Shown here in pieces: positions 39,078 to 50,000 of a stretch of DNA of 64,000 nucleotides (its first letter is position 1; every line of letters starts with the position of its first letter). The position numbers were made by a program, and so were the translations under genes. Below the pieces are notes generated by a model. That model saw only the letters and a list, made by a program, of their open reading frames with translations. It made no database searches and was not told where the DNA came from. Location: positions 257,485 to 321,484 of the forward strand of contig KB311872.1 of NCBI GenBank assembly GCA_000328365.1, read 5' to 3'. Source of the DNA: Capitella teleta (Eukaryota > Annelida > Polychaeta > Capitellidae).

Positions 39078-39450
39078 TGTATTTTGGATCAGTGTGAGTG
39101 ATTGGGGTTTTACGGCTGCACCCAACCCATTCGGGTGATACGGGCGCCAGAACAGAAGGCCCGGGACCGGTGTTTCCCCCTACTCTTATCGATAAATCCC
39201 AAGGGTCCTTTATCCTGCATATCACCATAGACAGTAGTACATAGCGCCCGGCCTCGTTACGCAGTTGGGCAGCACTGCAGAGTCACCGAAGAATCACAAT
39301 TATAACGGATTACCATTATAATTAACAATCATACCCCCCGTGGCCTGATCGGGTCTCGAACCCGGGACCTCGACCCCCACGGTCGGCATTGGATTACAGT
39401 CAGCGATTTAACCCACTGAGCTATCCGGTGCCCCCTTGTACTTTGGATCA
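39078..39450 (-). mobile_element. tRNA-derived SINE, family B, copy 1, with target-site duplication
   Basis: The element (39092-39436) reads on the minus strand GGGGGCACCGGATAGCTCAG, giving an A box TAGCTCAGTGG and a perfect B box GGTTCGAGACC near 39355-39365, then an AT-rich middle and a conserved 3' body ending GCAGCCGTAAAACCCCAATC. It is flanked by 14-bp direct repeats TGTATTTTGGATCA (39078-39091) and TGTACTTTGGATCA (39437-39450), one mismatch apart. That proves retroposition. Unlike most SINEs it has no simple-repeat or poly(A) tail. Confidence 0.92.
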
Positions 39451-40050
39451 GAAGAATCAACTGAGTCTGAAATTGTACGTGTAATTGCACAGGTTATTTT
39501 AACAAGATATTTTACCTGTGGGTACTTTATTCGAGACTACCAGGAGCACCCGATCACCGTGTTGATTATCAGCGTCCAAATTGTCCAGGATTGTCCTGGA
39601 TGCAATCCTGGAATAATAGGTTATGATGTCAATATAAGCTAGTGATGACGTGTATAATCGCTAAATTGATCAGCTTCAACGTTATAGATGTTTACAATTG
39701 GACCATTAAAAAAATTAATTAAAAGCACGCAATAAAACTGTGTATGTTTAAAGATATTTAATCTGTTTTAATAATAATAATAACATATTCCAACATAAAA
39801 CGCAAATTATTCAATGACCATGTTCAAATGCAACATGGTAAAACCATGCGACGATGTTGAAATTTGTATAACTCATCAAATCGATAACTGATAAATATAA
39901 GTTATGGACAGTAGGGCCTTAAACACTTCTTTCTGATTCTTTAAAATACCACATAATCAAGTGAGGGTAGGTGTGCTGGATCAATGGCATGATTTCGATG
40001 GAATGTAATGAAGAGGGGCTTCAGAGAAATTCGCTCCTCCCATGCAGGAT
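39451..40050. other. AT-rich spacer
   Basis: No gene or repeat is recognised between the two SINE-like segments. Confidence 0.4.
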
Positions 40051-40290
40051 ATACTTTATTTCAATAGAGGAGTTGTACGATCCCAGTTTCTGCGTTGGAG
40101 TATCCCCCTGATGGCGACCACATGCACCCGCTAGAGGCGCTGTAGGCACACCGACGAGAGGTTTCGGCAGTATCACTGCGAGTGATGGCATGGACGTTTT
40201 GTTTGATTACTTGCAGTGATGGGGAAATGACGACAGACATGTTTGTTGTCGGCTTCGAACCTCGTGTGGGTATTACTCTATAGTGTGTGT
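40051..40290 (-). mobile_element. Possible third SINE type (B-box bearing)
   Basis: The minus strand has a B-box-like GAGGTTCGAAGCC (near 40252-40264) followed by a CpG-containing body and an end reading TATTGAAATAAAG, a typical SINE/LINE 3' end. The A box is not convincing and no target-site duplication was found. It is likely an old tRNA-derived SINE unrelated to families A and B, but could be unique DNA. Confidence 0.35.
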
Positions 40291-40855
40291 GATACAAACT
40301 GAACCCGCTGCTGCTTTTAGGGTTCTGCAGGGAACCCATACGGGCCTGGTTAGGGGAGGAGCATCCTGGGTCTCTGACCCTCTGTCTATTCCATTATTCA
40401 AAGAAGTCTGCATTGCCCCCGTAATGGTCTGCTATTAAGTACATTGAGATGGAATCAGAAGACCACCAGGTGAAGGACAAACATGACATCCGCGATTATA
40501 CGAAAACGACACGCGCCAGGTAAATCTTGGCTTTCTTCAAAGTCACGTCAGTTCTATGAGAAACAAAACTTGAGAGTATATTAGAATAAGTGGCTGGATT
40601 CACTGGGATTTAACGGTGAATGTAATAATTATAGATATATTCACTGTTTTAATATCCTTACATTCAATCAGTTACCAATTGGTGGCATATCGATGTCATA
40701 TAATATCACAGTTGGACGAAATAGAGCACTGCTCTTACGTTTGACCTCAGTTTGGAGACCGTGTCATCAATCTCCAACTCAGGCGTTGAATGTAGCCCAT
40801 CAAGCGGGATTTAATCGGCAATAAGTCTCACCTGTCACCTGTTGAATCAGGTGTC
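40291..40855. other. Noncoding stretch
   Basis: A short ATG frame at 40480-40521 ending in a donor-like CAGGTAAAT is present but unsupported. Nothing else is recognised. Confidence 0.35.
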
Positions 40856-41854
40856 TCACCCAGGACTCCTACTTCCTGCAAAGGAGGACATCTGTGCCGT
40901 AGGGTATTCATTCCCACTAACGTAATTTACGTTCTGGCAATCCATGGACGTCTTGTAATGAAAGTCGCTGCCTGATATCCGCACCCACACTTCCGCTCCT
41001 CTTGGAGTCATCACCTCAGATGTTGTCAATTCAGGTGCAGAGGTTCTTTGTCTTCCAGGGTCAATGACAGATTCATGTAAGCCCATCATCATTCAGATCA
41101 TCGCCCGCTTCTTCTTCAATGTCTAAATCGATTGTTTCAATCGCAGTTTCTTCCTCATTGCCTGATATAATGGTTTCAGCTGACATATTTCCTAATCTAC
41201 CAGCGTAGTATTTTGACAAGTACCCGGATGAGCTAACTAACAGTGGCACACGAGCAAGTTGTGCTAGCCGCGGATTGAGCAGCGATTTCCATCGCATACC
41301 GACTGTTTCTCCTTGAATGCTGTTAATATGATAACCTCTGTTCATTTTGCCTTATTGCTATTGATTTCAGAATTACGTAATAACACACGTGTCACATGTC
41401 TTACTTGATATTGGTCAAGATCCATATTTGAAGTTACATTCATCAAAATAAAAAGGCAAAAGGTCGCCGCCAATTGCAAATTGCCATAATTTAAAATGAT
41501 GCTTCATTTAATTCAAAATACAATTATAATTTAAGACTAGTACATAATGTAAGATGCAAATTGCGCAATCAAATCTTGGCCTTACTTCCCCGCGATTGGT
41601 TGTTATCTGCTGTTCGTTGTTGCAGTTGTTGACAACAAGAGCCCTTTAGCTGGATTCTCTTTAAGAAGCATGTAATAATATAGTACAGTTGGTGAGTGAA
41701 GTATAACGTCCAAAGGAGATGTCGGCTCTATAAACATTTTGACGATCTCAATGGCCCTGAATAACGGTGTTCGCTCAGTACATGAGATCCACTGACATAC
41801 TGTGACCGCATAATGAGATACCGCAGTCTGAGATCCAACTGTCACCTCATTCAA
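40856..41854 (-). other. Three coding-like minus-strand open frames, unassigned
   Basis: Frames at 41854-41603 (84 codons, no ATG at its head), 41345-41073 (ATG, 90 codons, ending in an acidic Glu/Asp-rich tail with EEETAIETIDLDIEEEAGDD) and 41092-40856 (overlapping the previous stop in another frame, 78 codons) all run on the same strand and have protein-like composition. They could be remains of one decayed gene or chance. No domain is recognisable, and splice sites that would connect them are not evident. Confidence 0.2.
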
Positions 41855-42741
41855 TAAGCGACGCTATCACCTGATTTGCTGTATCAACAACACATAATTC
41901 ACTCAGTAAACTCTCTGTCGGTTGCTTCCTTGCAGGGAAGGTGAGATGCAATATTTCCCTGTCATCAATGAAACCCAAAATTGATCTATGTTCTTGTACA
42001 TCCAATAGTGCCACGAAAGTGTTGATTGTGATGGATGATCACAGCCTGCAAGTGCATGGTTATACATGCATTATAAACAGAAAATCATGGGATATACTCC
42101 AGTTATGCTCCCCTAATTCCTTGGCTTCCTCTGAACTTTTACCCTTGACCCCAAAACTGCACCCTTCATCTTCAAGCATGACCTCTCGGTTCAGAAAGAG
42201 CGACCACCGAGATCAGGGTTCATCAAATCTTGAGCTAACTCAGTTACAGAGATAGCCTTCGCAGTTCATTTGCCTCCACATGTAGATGTGGGTAGAGTGA
42301 GATCATGTTACATTCTCAGCGTCCAAATAAGGAGCCGCAATTTACATTACCCAAATAACATTTGATCATTGTTGCGGGGCCTTATCATTATTGGTGCATT
42401 ATATCATGGGCAAAACGGGCCAGTATAAAACCCATAAACACATTATGTGATGGACATTATTCAGTCCACTCTGTAATGCACTGTACTCGAACAATATGCC
42501 GAGTGTAGCATGTCTAGACAAAAAGCTCTGAGTCTAATATTAGAAGTCTAATTGCTCTTCATTGGTTGCCCCGATGTAATTAGTCAAAGTCCTCTCAAAG
42601 CCCTTTTTGAAATGGCACAAAACCCTAAGCAGATTTAGTTCTAATTAGTGTCACTGATAGACAAAATGACGAGTTTTCTGTCGAATCAGCGTCTGTGGGA
42701 GGAACAGCGAGATGCATCGCTCCCTCGCCAAGACATGGACG
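41855..42741. other. Noncoding stretch
   Basis: No supported feature. The plus-strand 104-codon frame at 41941-42255 has no recognisable domain. Confidence 0.4.
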
Positions 42742-43090
42742 TTGAGATTTGGCGAGGGGCACCGAATAGCTCAGTGGGTTAAACCGGCTGGCTGTAATCC
42801 TATTCCGACCGTGGGTGTCAAGGTCCCGGTTACGAGGCCCGATCAGGTCAGGGGCGTTATAATTGTGAATTATAAAATTTTGTAATTCGTTATAATTGTA
42901 ATTCTTCGGTGACTCTGTAGTGCTGCCCAACTGCGTAACAAGGCCCGGCGCTGTGCACTGCTACCTATGGTGGTATGCAGGATAAAGAACCCTTGGAATT
43001 TATCGATAAGAGTAGGGGGAAACCCCTATCACCCGAATGGTTTGGATGGAGCCGTAAAACCCCATCATGATCATGATTGAGATTTGGCGA
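42742..43090 (+). mobile_element. tRNA-derived SINE, family B, copy 2, with perfect target-site duplication
   Basis: The element is 42756-43076 with A box TAGCTCAGTGG at 42767-42777, a decayed B box near 42828-42838, an AT-rich middle, and the family B 3' body (TTTATCGATAAGAGTAGGGG near 43005-43020, GGAGCCGTAAAACCCC near 43050-43065). Perfect 14-bp direct repeats TTGAGATTTGGCGA flank it at 42742-42755 and 43077-43090. The perfect duplication suggests a younger insertion than copy 1, although the B box has mutated. Confidence 0.93.
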
Positions 43091-45904
43091 AGATGGGCTT
43101 GAGGGTTCTAATCCACAAACACCATTGGATCACGTGACCTACGCACTTCCGTGTTTACCACAGCACGACACATTGTACGCTTTCTAAATGGGAATAATGT
43201 GTTGTATAGAGACGGATTATTTCTGTTGTTTAAGTGTCCACCTGCCCCGTGTGATCAAAGGCCCCGCCGATGGAATGTCGGTGAGAGTCGGATTCAGTGA
43301 CCTGAGGAAGTATGCGAAATAATTTCTTCGCGCACATACAAATATACCATTAATAATATCGCGTAGTTCATTCCTCGGAGGTTTACATTATGGATGCGGC
43401 TGAAAACGTTGTCGGAAGTCCTCAATTTGTGTCCACCTTAAGGGACGCTCACGAGATGTTTGCCCTCTGCCGGAGGAAGGGGGAGGGGTGTTCCGGGATG
43501 ACGGCGAGGCTTCCTAGTGGTAATATGCACCAGATTTCTACATCCACAAGTTCTTGTCATCCATATACCAATCCATGTCCGGCTGCCATTGAGCGCTTTT
43601 GCTCAGAATGGCATATTTCACGACCACAGATTACGAGTCTCGATTCTTGCGTTTGGCGCGCAAACTGAGCAATCGCAGGACCCTAGAAATGGGCAAATGG
43701 CCAATGTGCACTTGCTACAACTGACCCCAATATCCTTAATGGCTATTGCTTGGATCAAATTTGGACTCACACAACCTCTGGATTTGTGTTTGGTCCCTGG
43801 ATAATTCGTGTTTTCAAGTGAAATCGTTAGGGGCGAACTTCAATTGTTCAACATCTGGTATGGTTATGATGTTGATAACGTATTAAATGGCATATAATGT
43901 AGTAAAATGCATGAGTCATTGATATACACTGTACGAAAACTAATATCATTATTGCATAATACGCTATAAATGTTACAAACACAGATATCACTTAAAAGTT
44001 TGTCACCAATTTGTCACTTTGCTTCTAGAAAAGCTGTCTTAAAAATTATAGAAATCCTTTCCGGATCAACATCTATGTCTGCGGGTCAATGACCTCAAAA
44101 ATGGTAAGGATAGGTGTTTTGATTGCGTTCATAAAATTCCATTTGAGCAGCAATGCTGATAAAGGTTATCCTTAAGCATGGCTCTGTCCCCGCGGGGAGC
44201 TATCAATCAATTGTGATACAATTCTTCGTTCGACAATCGGTGTGAAAGATCACGAAGAGAGTAGCATCGGCGTTTATTGCATTCGCTGCAATCGCGACAC
44301 CTTGCACCATATCCGCCAGAGGAACACCCTCTTCATTCCAATCACGCATCTTCCTCGTTGCCCCCAAAAAAAAAATCACAGAAGGGACCCCCCTCCCCCC
44401 ACCCCAAAGAAAAAAAAAAACAATTCTATAATAAAAAACCCAGCCACGCAAGGGCCCTTCTATTCTAAGAAAACCGCGGTTTTATTTGGTTTGCGATTGT
44501 TTTATATCCCAAATTAAAGAACAACGTTTACAAATCTCCTCACTATACCACTAAAGTATCTATCATAGCAGAGATACTTAATCATACTTAAGTTACTCCG
44601 ACTGACAATAGGAGAAATAAATGCTGAGATGATGTAAATATTTGCGCACTTGACAATAGAGATTTGACCTTCCGAGGAAGTCTCTAGGACACTTGTGACG
44701 CCATCCCAGCAGTCAATTGTACATCCCATTCAATTGTACAATGCTTGGTGGTTGTCAACTTCAGAAACTTGTGTCTCCGTTATGCAAATCAGCTCTGATA
44801 ATCAGCCTATTTGTCACCATGCCTATATGGACACAATCACCTTACCACCATGAATTCTGCTAAACATCTGGCCCATTTCGCCGGCGTGTAATGAAAGTTC
44901 CCTCGCTGTGCTGCCCCAGGAGAAAGCATCCGTCCTCCCCCTCATGTGTCACGCTGATGGATTGTTCAGCATTGCTCCAACGTTCCCCTGCCTTTGATCG
45001 AAGACTTCCTTCACCAGAACTTCAATCTACCCCTCTGAACTGTATATGTTTTGGCTTCATAAGGTCATGAACTGTGCTTATCAGTTTGCAATGCCACTTT
45101 GACATCAAAATTATATATGCCATATCACTAACATAAGGAAAACGTTACCTTGTAAACTACAAACGACACAGGTGAATGGGATATTCTCCTAAATTAGGTT
45201 ATTCTGTGTAAACGTTTGCGAAACGGATAAGCGGACAAACAGAAGTATCAGATTAGACAGATAAGCTTTTTACCTGTCGCGAAACCAACCCTGGGTTTGC
45301 ACAGCCTGACACACAGCACCCACACAGACTGCATGGGGTTTAATTGCACAGTGGCGTCTGCTCTATTCATTTCTCTGTGATGGCGAGCACGGAACGAACG
45401 AAATTAGATAACATTCCACCCGATGACCCCCATAAAAGCTCTACGTGTGCATTTCCAGTAGTGCTTGTTTAATAGGTGTATATCCTCGAGGCCTTATAGC
45501 AGTAGACCGTGGTCTCATTCTCACTCACTGGTACCACAGGGAAGGGGGAGGGGCGGCCGCCCGGGGTTTCTGGCCTTGTCTGTCAGGTTACCCATAATCC
45601 TCTGCCTGACAGCTCGTTGCTCTGAGCTCTTTCCGCTTAGCCATGGAGTTAGGTTTGCTGGTCATCAACTGGACATGACACCCCAGCGTATGTTTGCACC
45701 TGTAAGAATCGTATACGGTTGCTGTTTAATTTAGGCATACATCAGACTTCGGAATAACCAATACTTAGATTTATAAGTTGTTCTCTAAATAAAACCAAAG
45801 TGGTTTGTCAGTGTGAACAAAGAACCGCAACAGACATCAACCAAGTGTTGTTTGTCGGTAACAAAGTTGCCAGAGATTTTACAGCTTTAATAGCCCTGTT
45901 ACAT
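43091..45904. other. Noncoding stretch with G/C-run patches
   Basis: No gene is supported. G-rich runs lie at 43471-43498 and 45540-45573, and a C-run patch at 44388-44405; all could form four-stranded structures on one strand. The 45540-45573 patch (GGGGGAGGGGCGGCCGCCCG core) is strikingly GC-rich for the window. An A-rich low-complexity run lies at 44366-44422. An E-box palindrome TCACGTGA is at 43131-43138. Confidence 0.45.
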
Positions 45905-46480
45905 GCAACATGCCGTGTGTCATCCCAAATCATTCCTCCACCGCCTTGTTCACTCTTGTTTTAACACAGCCATAGTGTTCTCGATCCCGAAAAACCTCAA
46001 TGGTGATATTTGCAGCAGCGATAATTACCGAGGCATAGCTCTAAGCTCTTGCATCGCTAAGTTGATGGAGGTGCTTCTCATGAAAAAAATCAAGAGAACA
46101 AATCGGTACGAGCGATCTGCAGTTTGCGTACAAAGCAAAGCATAGTACTTCTATGTGTACTCTCAAGCTCAAAGAAACTGTAAACCATTTTCTTAACAGG
46201 GGAACAGGAGTTTACTGTTGTCTAACTGATGTGTCAAAAGCCTTCGATTCGCATCAGGCATGATAAACTCTTTCGTATTTTACAGAACAGAGGCGTACCT
46301 GCTTACGTAATTCGCTTTCTGATAAATTGTTACTCGCATCAGAAAATGACAGTCAGGTGGAATAGCGCTCAGACCGAACCTTTCGGGGCCCTCAATGGCG
46401 TCAAGCAGGGCGGAATATTTTCTCCTATTCTTTTCTGTTGCTACATGGATATTTTGTGGAGCGACTTAGGGAGTCGGGCA

Positions 46481-46530
46481 NNNNNNNNNNNNNNNNNNNN
46501 NNNNNNNNNNNNNNNNNNNNNNNNNNNNNN
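46481..46530. other. Assembly gap (50 N)
   Basis: Exactly 50 N lie inside the LINE reverse transcriptase region, between GGAGTCGGGCA and TTCTTCTGACC. A round number suggests a placeholder, so true distance across it is unknown. Translations of X residues here are meaningless. Confidence 0.99.
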
Positions 46531-46904
46531 TTCTTCTGACCTTCCGTTAAGAACTCATCGCAATTTATTACCCCCATTAATAGGCACTGCTCCTCTGAAA
46601 GTTCAACTGTTAAATAGATTTCATCGTATGCATTGTACAATGCGTCATAGCAGAAACGCCACTATTAATTCTGTCACTAGCATCCTCCTGTCAGACAATA
46701 GAAGCATCACATCCCTCAATTTAAATAAATCATGCTCTGCTTTGCCCTCTGATCCTGAAGCAGCAGTTAAAGCTAGCCTCATTCGGGACATCATAGACAG
46801 TAATTTTCAGTCCCCCCTCTTGACAAGAGATGAAATAGAATACATCCTTGAAGATATATGTATTCATTAGGTTCGCTTTTTAACTTTTTGTTAGATTTAG
46901 GTTT

Positions 46905-46937
<33 letters not shown>

Positions 46938-47000
46938 TTTTATTTATTTTTTATTTATTATTCTCATTTTTTTTTTTTTTTTTTTTTTTTTACTACACCA
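46905..47000. repeat. (TTTTG)n and poly-T low-complexity tract
   Basis: TTTTG repeats at 46909-46935 lead into TTTA-rich and pure T runs to about 46990, within the LINE 3'UTR. Confidence 0.9.
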
Positions 47001-47068
47001 AATATGATATCATATATCAATATATACATGTATTGTATTTTGTGTGAAATAAATAATGAATGAATAAG

Positions 47069-50000
47069 GCGACACAGTGGCAATTCTTCGGTTCCCTGTT
47101 CTGTAGACTGAGTTCAAATGTGCAATGCTTTTCAGCTTTGCCGCTTTGGGACACTTAGCTCCTTTTAGTCCGTCAAAAGGCAAGAATGAGTAGAGACCTC
47201 TCATCATATACCCCCCTCCCCCACAATTGTTGAGGTACTCCGTCTTAGAGTGCTTTATCTGATACGATGAAGCATTGAGTTTTTAAAAATATAACACCAT
47301 TGACACCACCAGTCACAATATCGTGTAATAATACTAATAATAACGATGATAATGAATCGGGGATACCTTGACCTCAATGGTTGAATATGCCATTTTGAGT
47401 GATTATACTGAAAATAATGATATTACATTACTAGTAATGAGTGTGATGTTTACTATATATAATTATGCTTTCATTAATGGTGCAATAATCATTTTACATC
47501 GTAGATATGGAGACGAACTTTTACTTGTTAGTGTACAAGATTTGGCATCAGCCTAACCCCCCTCCCTATTGTGAAAAATGGTCATAGCGTGTCCCCTTGT
47601 TGAGTCACTCGCAGTCACGCATGAATAATGAAATAAAACCGAGCCCAAATTTGCTGAAAGATTATTCTATTTGTTCTGAGTTAATTTTGAGCGTTTTCGG
47701 TGCGCCAAACCCAGAATCTGCGATAATCGAGAGAAGGAATAACAGGATTGGGGCTTATAGGAAGTTGGAGACACCTCTTCATGAGCGATGTATGATAATT
47801 ATTTACTTACAAGATGAAGCTTGTCTTCCTATATATGTTTTACATGATATCTTACTTTCAGATGCAGGGTTGCTAAAATACAATAGAGGGAAGGGCATTA
47901 TTCAACTAGATGCCCTTGTTGACCACGAGGGAAGCTTTTAATCCCTCCCTGTGTCTCCGTCCCTAAAGTGCCTTTTAGTTAATCTATAGACCTCATCAGT
48001 GGTATTAGAGTACTCCAACCAAAGAACCGGATAATGAATGTAATATAGGTTGACCGATTGGCAATGCTTGGTCGTCCTTACATACAACATAATCCCTCTT
48101 CTTTTTTTAAATTGTAACAGGAGATGCGGATTAGTTGCATTTCTTTGCTGAATGGTCGTGTTCACATCCTCGACGTCACCCTATCCCAAGTTCAAAAAAT
48201 TATCTATAATGGAGATTGACCAGTGCACTGAATGTCTTAAACCCCTCGCATTTTTTTTCTGGATTTAATTTAAGGGCCAAACTGAAAGAAGTGTAGAAAA
48301 TCAAATTGACTAGTTGATAGGTCAATCACATAATTACTTGATTGACTCTGCCATGTTAAAGCAGATATTCATGGTAGCTTGGAATTTAAGTGGAACATAG
48401 GTATAATAATAATAGCTGGCGTTTTCACCCCCCCCCCCTCATCCTTTTGCATACATCAACCTAATTACGATTACTAAACTTTCTTTTTACGCAAATAAAA
48501 TTGTGGTTTTTTTATTTATTTATTTATTTATTTTTTATTTTTTTTTTTTTTTTTTCAATTCAATGGGGACAACTCCTGTCGATTCTTTCATAACGTGTCG
48601 GTAGCATGCAACTTAACTTCGGGACGCATCGATCGTATCGGAACTCAGAGCGTGGAGTCGTAAATTAAGTAACATAACGTGATACCAAGCATAATACTAT
48701 TATAATTTTTATTTCTGTACCATAGAAAGCAACAGCATGTCTAGTTTCAATATAGCTGTTCTTGTCGCGACGCCTAGACATTCAACAAAATGCTCCCCGT
48801 AAATTTGGCTTCAATTCTCACCGATCACGTGACCCGATCAATAAACATTCTAATTACTCCTTTATGATTCTATTTGGTTTATTTTTTTATTAGTTTATGG
48901 GTTGAATCAAAAATTAACAATCGTCGTATTTTCCAAAAGTTGAATAGAATACATGCCTCATTTTCGTGCGTCTTTATACCAGAGTGGGCCAAAAGTAGTC
49001 TATCTACTCTATATTAAGATCAAAAAATTTAAATTTGCTAAAATTTATTCTTACTTCAAAAATTTAAATATCTGATATGGATTGACTAGGTTATTATGCA
49101 CCCATGTATGCGAATAAATTGAATAAAACATCAATTTTGAATGGGGGATCGAGAGGAGCTCTTATGTGCCCGTAATCAGGTGGGCCCCTGAACCAGCATT
49201 GTGGAATGTCATCTGTTGCGTGGCGCTGCAGTACAAATTATCTGCTTTGTTTTGATTTTAGTAGATACACATTTTAGTGCTACAACCTCAACAACAGCAC
49301 TCACAAACAATAGCATATAGTTCGTTCATCCTATAATAATATAAGAAGAAAAGTTTTGGATGCATGAATGCGTACGATTTAAACGACCGGCGGCAAAAAA
49401 AGAAAAAAGTATTTCGCGCGCGTTTTCTGCCGTTCGCTGCTTGCTGCGCAGCATCGTATTTTTCCGCGAAAAACGTTTATTTTTGTGAGTATTTTACTTC
49501 GCTTTTTTTTATATGATTTTCATTGCTGTTATTTCTTGGCTAGGTTTTCAACAATGGTGTGATGACAATTGGCTCCACTGGGAGTCGTATATTAGGATTG
49601 GCCTAATATTCTTGGAAATATCTCACCCATATTTCGTTTGAGTGCTCGTGCCTGGCTTGAGATGCCTTGAGGGTCGTCTGGATAAGCCTTCCATTTCTTT
49701 TCTGATATCTGACTTGTCTCCAGATAGCAATGCACATTACGAGAAAGGCTGTCAGTGGATAAAAACGTGACAGTGATGACCTCTCTGTTTTATAGGGCAG
49801 TGCTTAGGGCTGTGGTCAAATGTGTGCCTATGGGTCGGTGAACTTATGTATTGACTCCGCAGATGTTTGCAGTTTTGCATGTCTACCATGTTTAACACCA
49901 TTCTCTCTGTGGAAAGGATTTCTTGGAAGAGCGCCTAAGGATCGAATTACTAAATGGTATCTCAGGACCCTTGGTTTGCTTCCAGTTGCATATAATTAAT

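Larger units (their letters stand above)
45905..47068 (+). mobile_element. CR1/jockey-like LINE remnant, 5'-truncated, interrupted by an assembly gap
   Basis: The reverse transcriptase domain is recognisable: an early block with SIPKNLNGD and NYRGIALSSCIAKL (45985-46065), then VSKAFDSHQA (about 46225-46260), then ILQNRGVPAYVIRFL, MTVRWNSAQTEPFGALNGVK and QGGIFSPILF up to the gap at 46481. After the gap come the C-terminal region (RNLLPPLIGTAPLKVQLL; DEIEYILEDICIH) and a stop near 46870, then a 3'UTR with (TTTTG)n and poly-T runs ending GTGTGAAATAAATAATG plus ATGAATAA units. At least two frame changes (near 46140 and 46260) make it inactive. The catalytic YxDD would fall in or just past the gap and is not seen. 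No endonuclease domain is present. Confidence 0.88.

Noticed and set aside
39340-39436. Functional tRNA gene on the minus strand
   Set aside because: The tRNA-like head is the 5' part of a SINE flanked by a 14-bp target duplication; sister copies exist at 42.8 and 60.9 kb.
45540-45575. Cloning-vector contamination suggested by KpnI, NotI and SmaI sites close together
   Set aside because: Flanking sequence continues in the same style as the rest of the window and no vector backbone is present.
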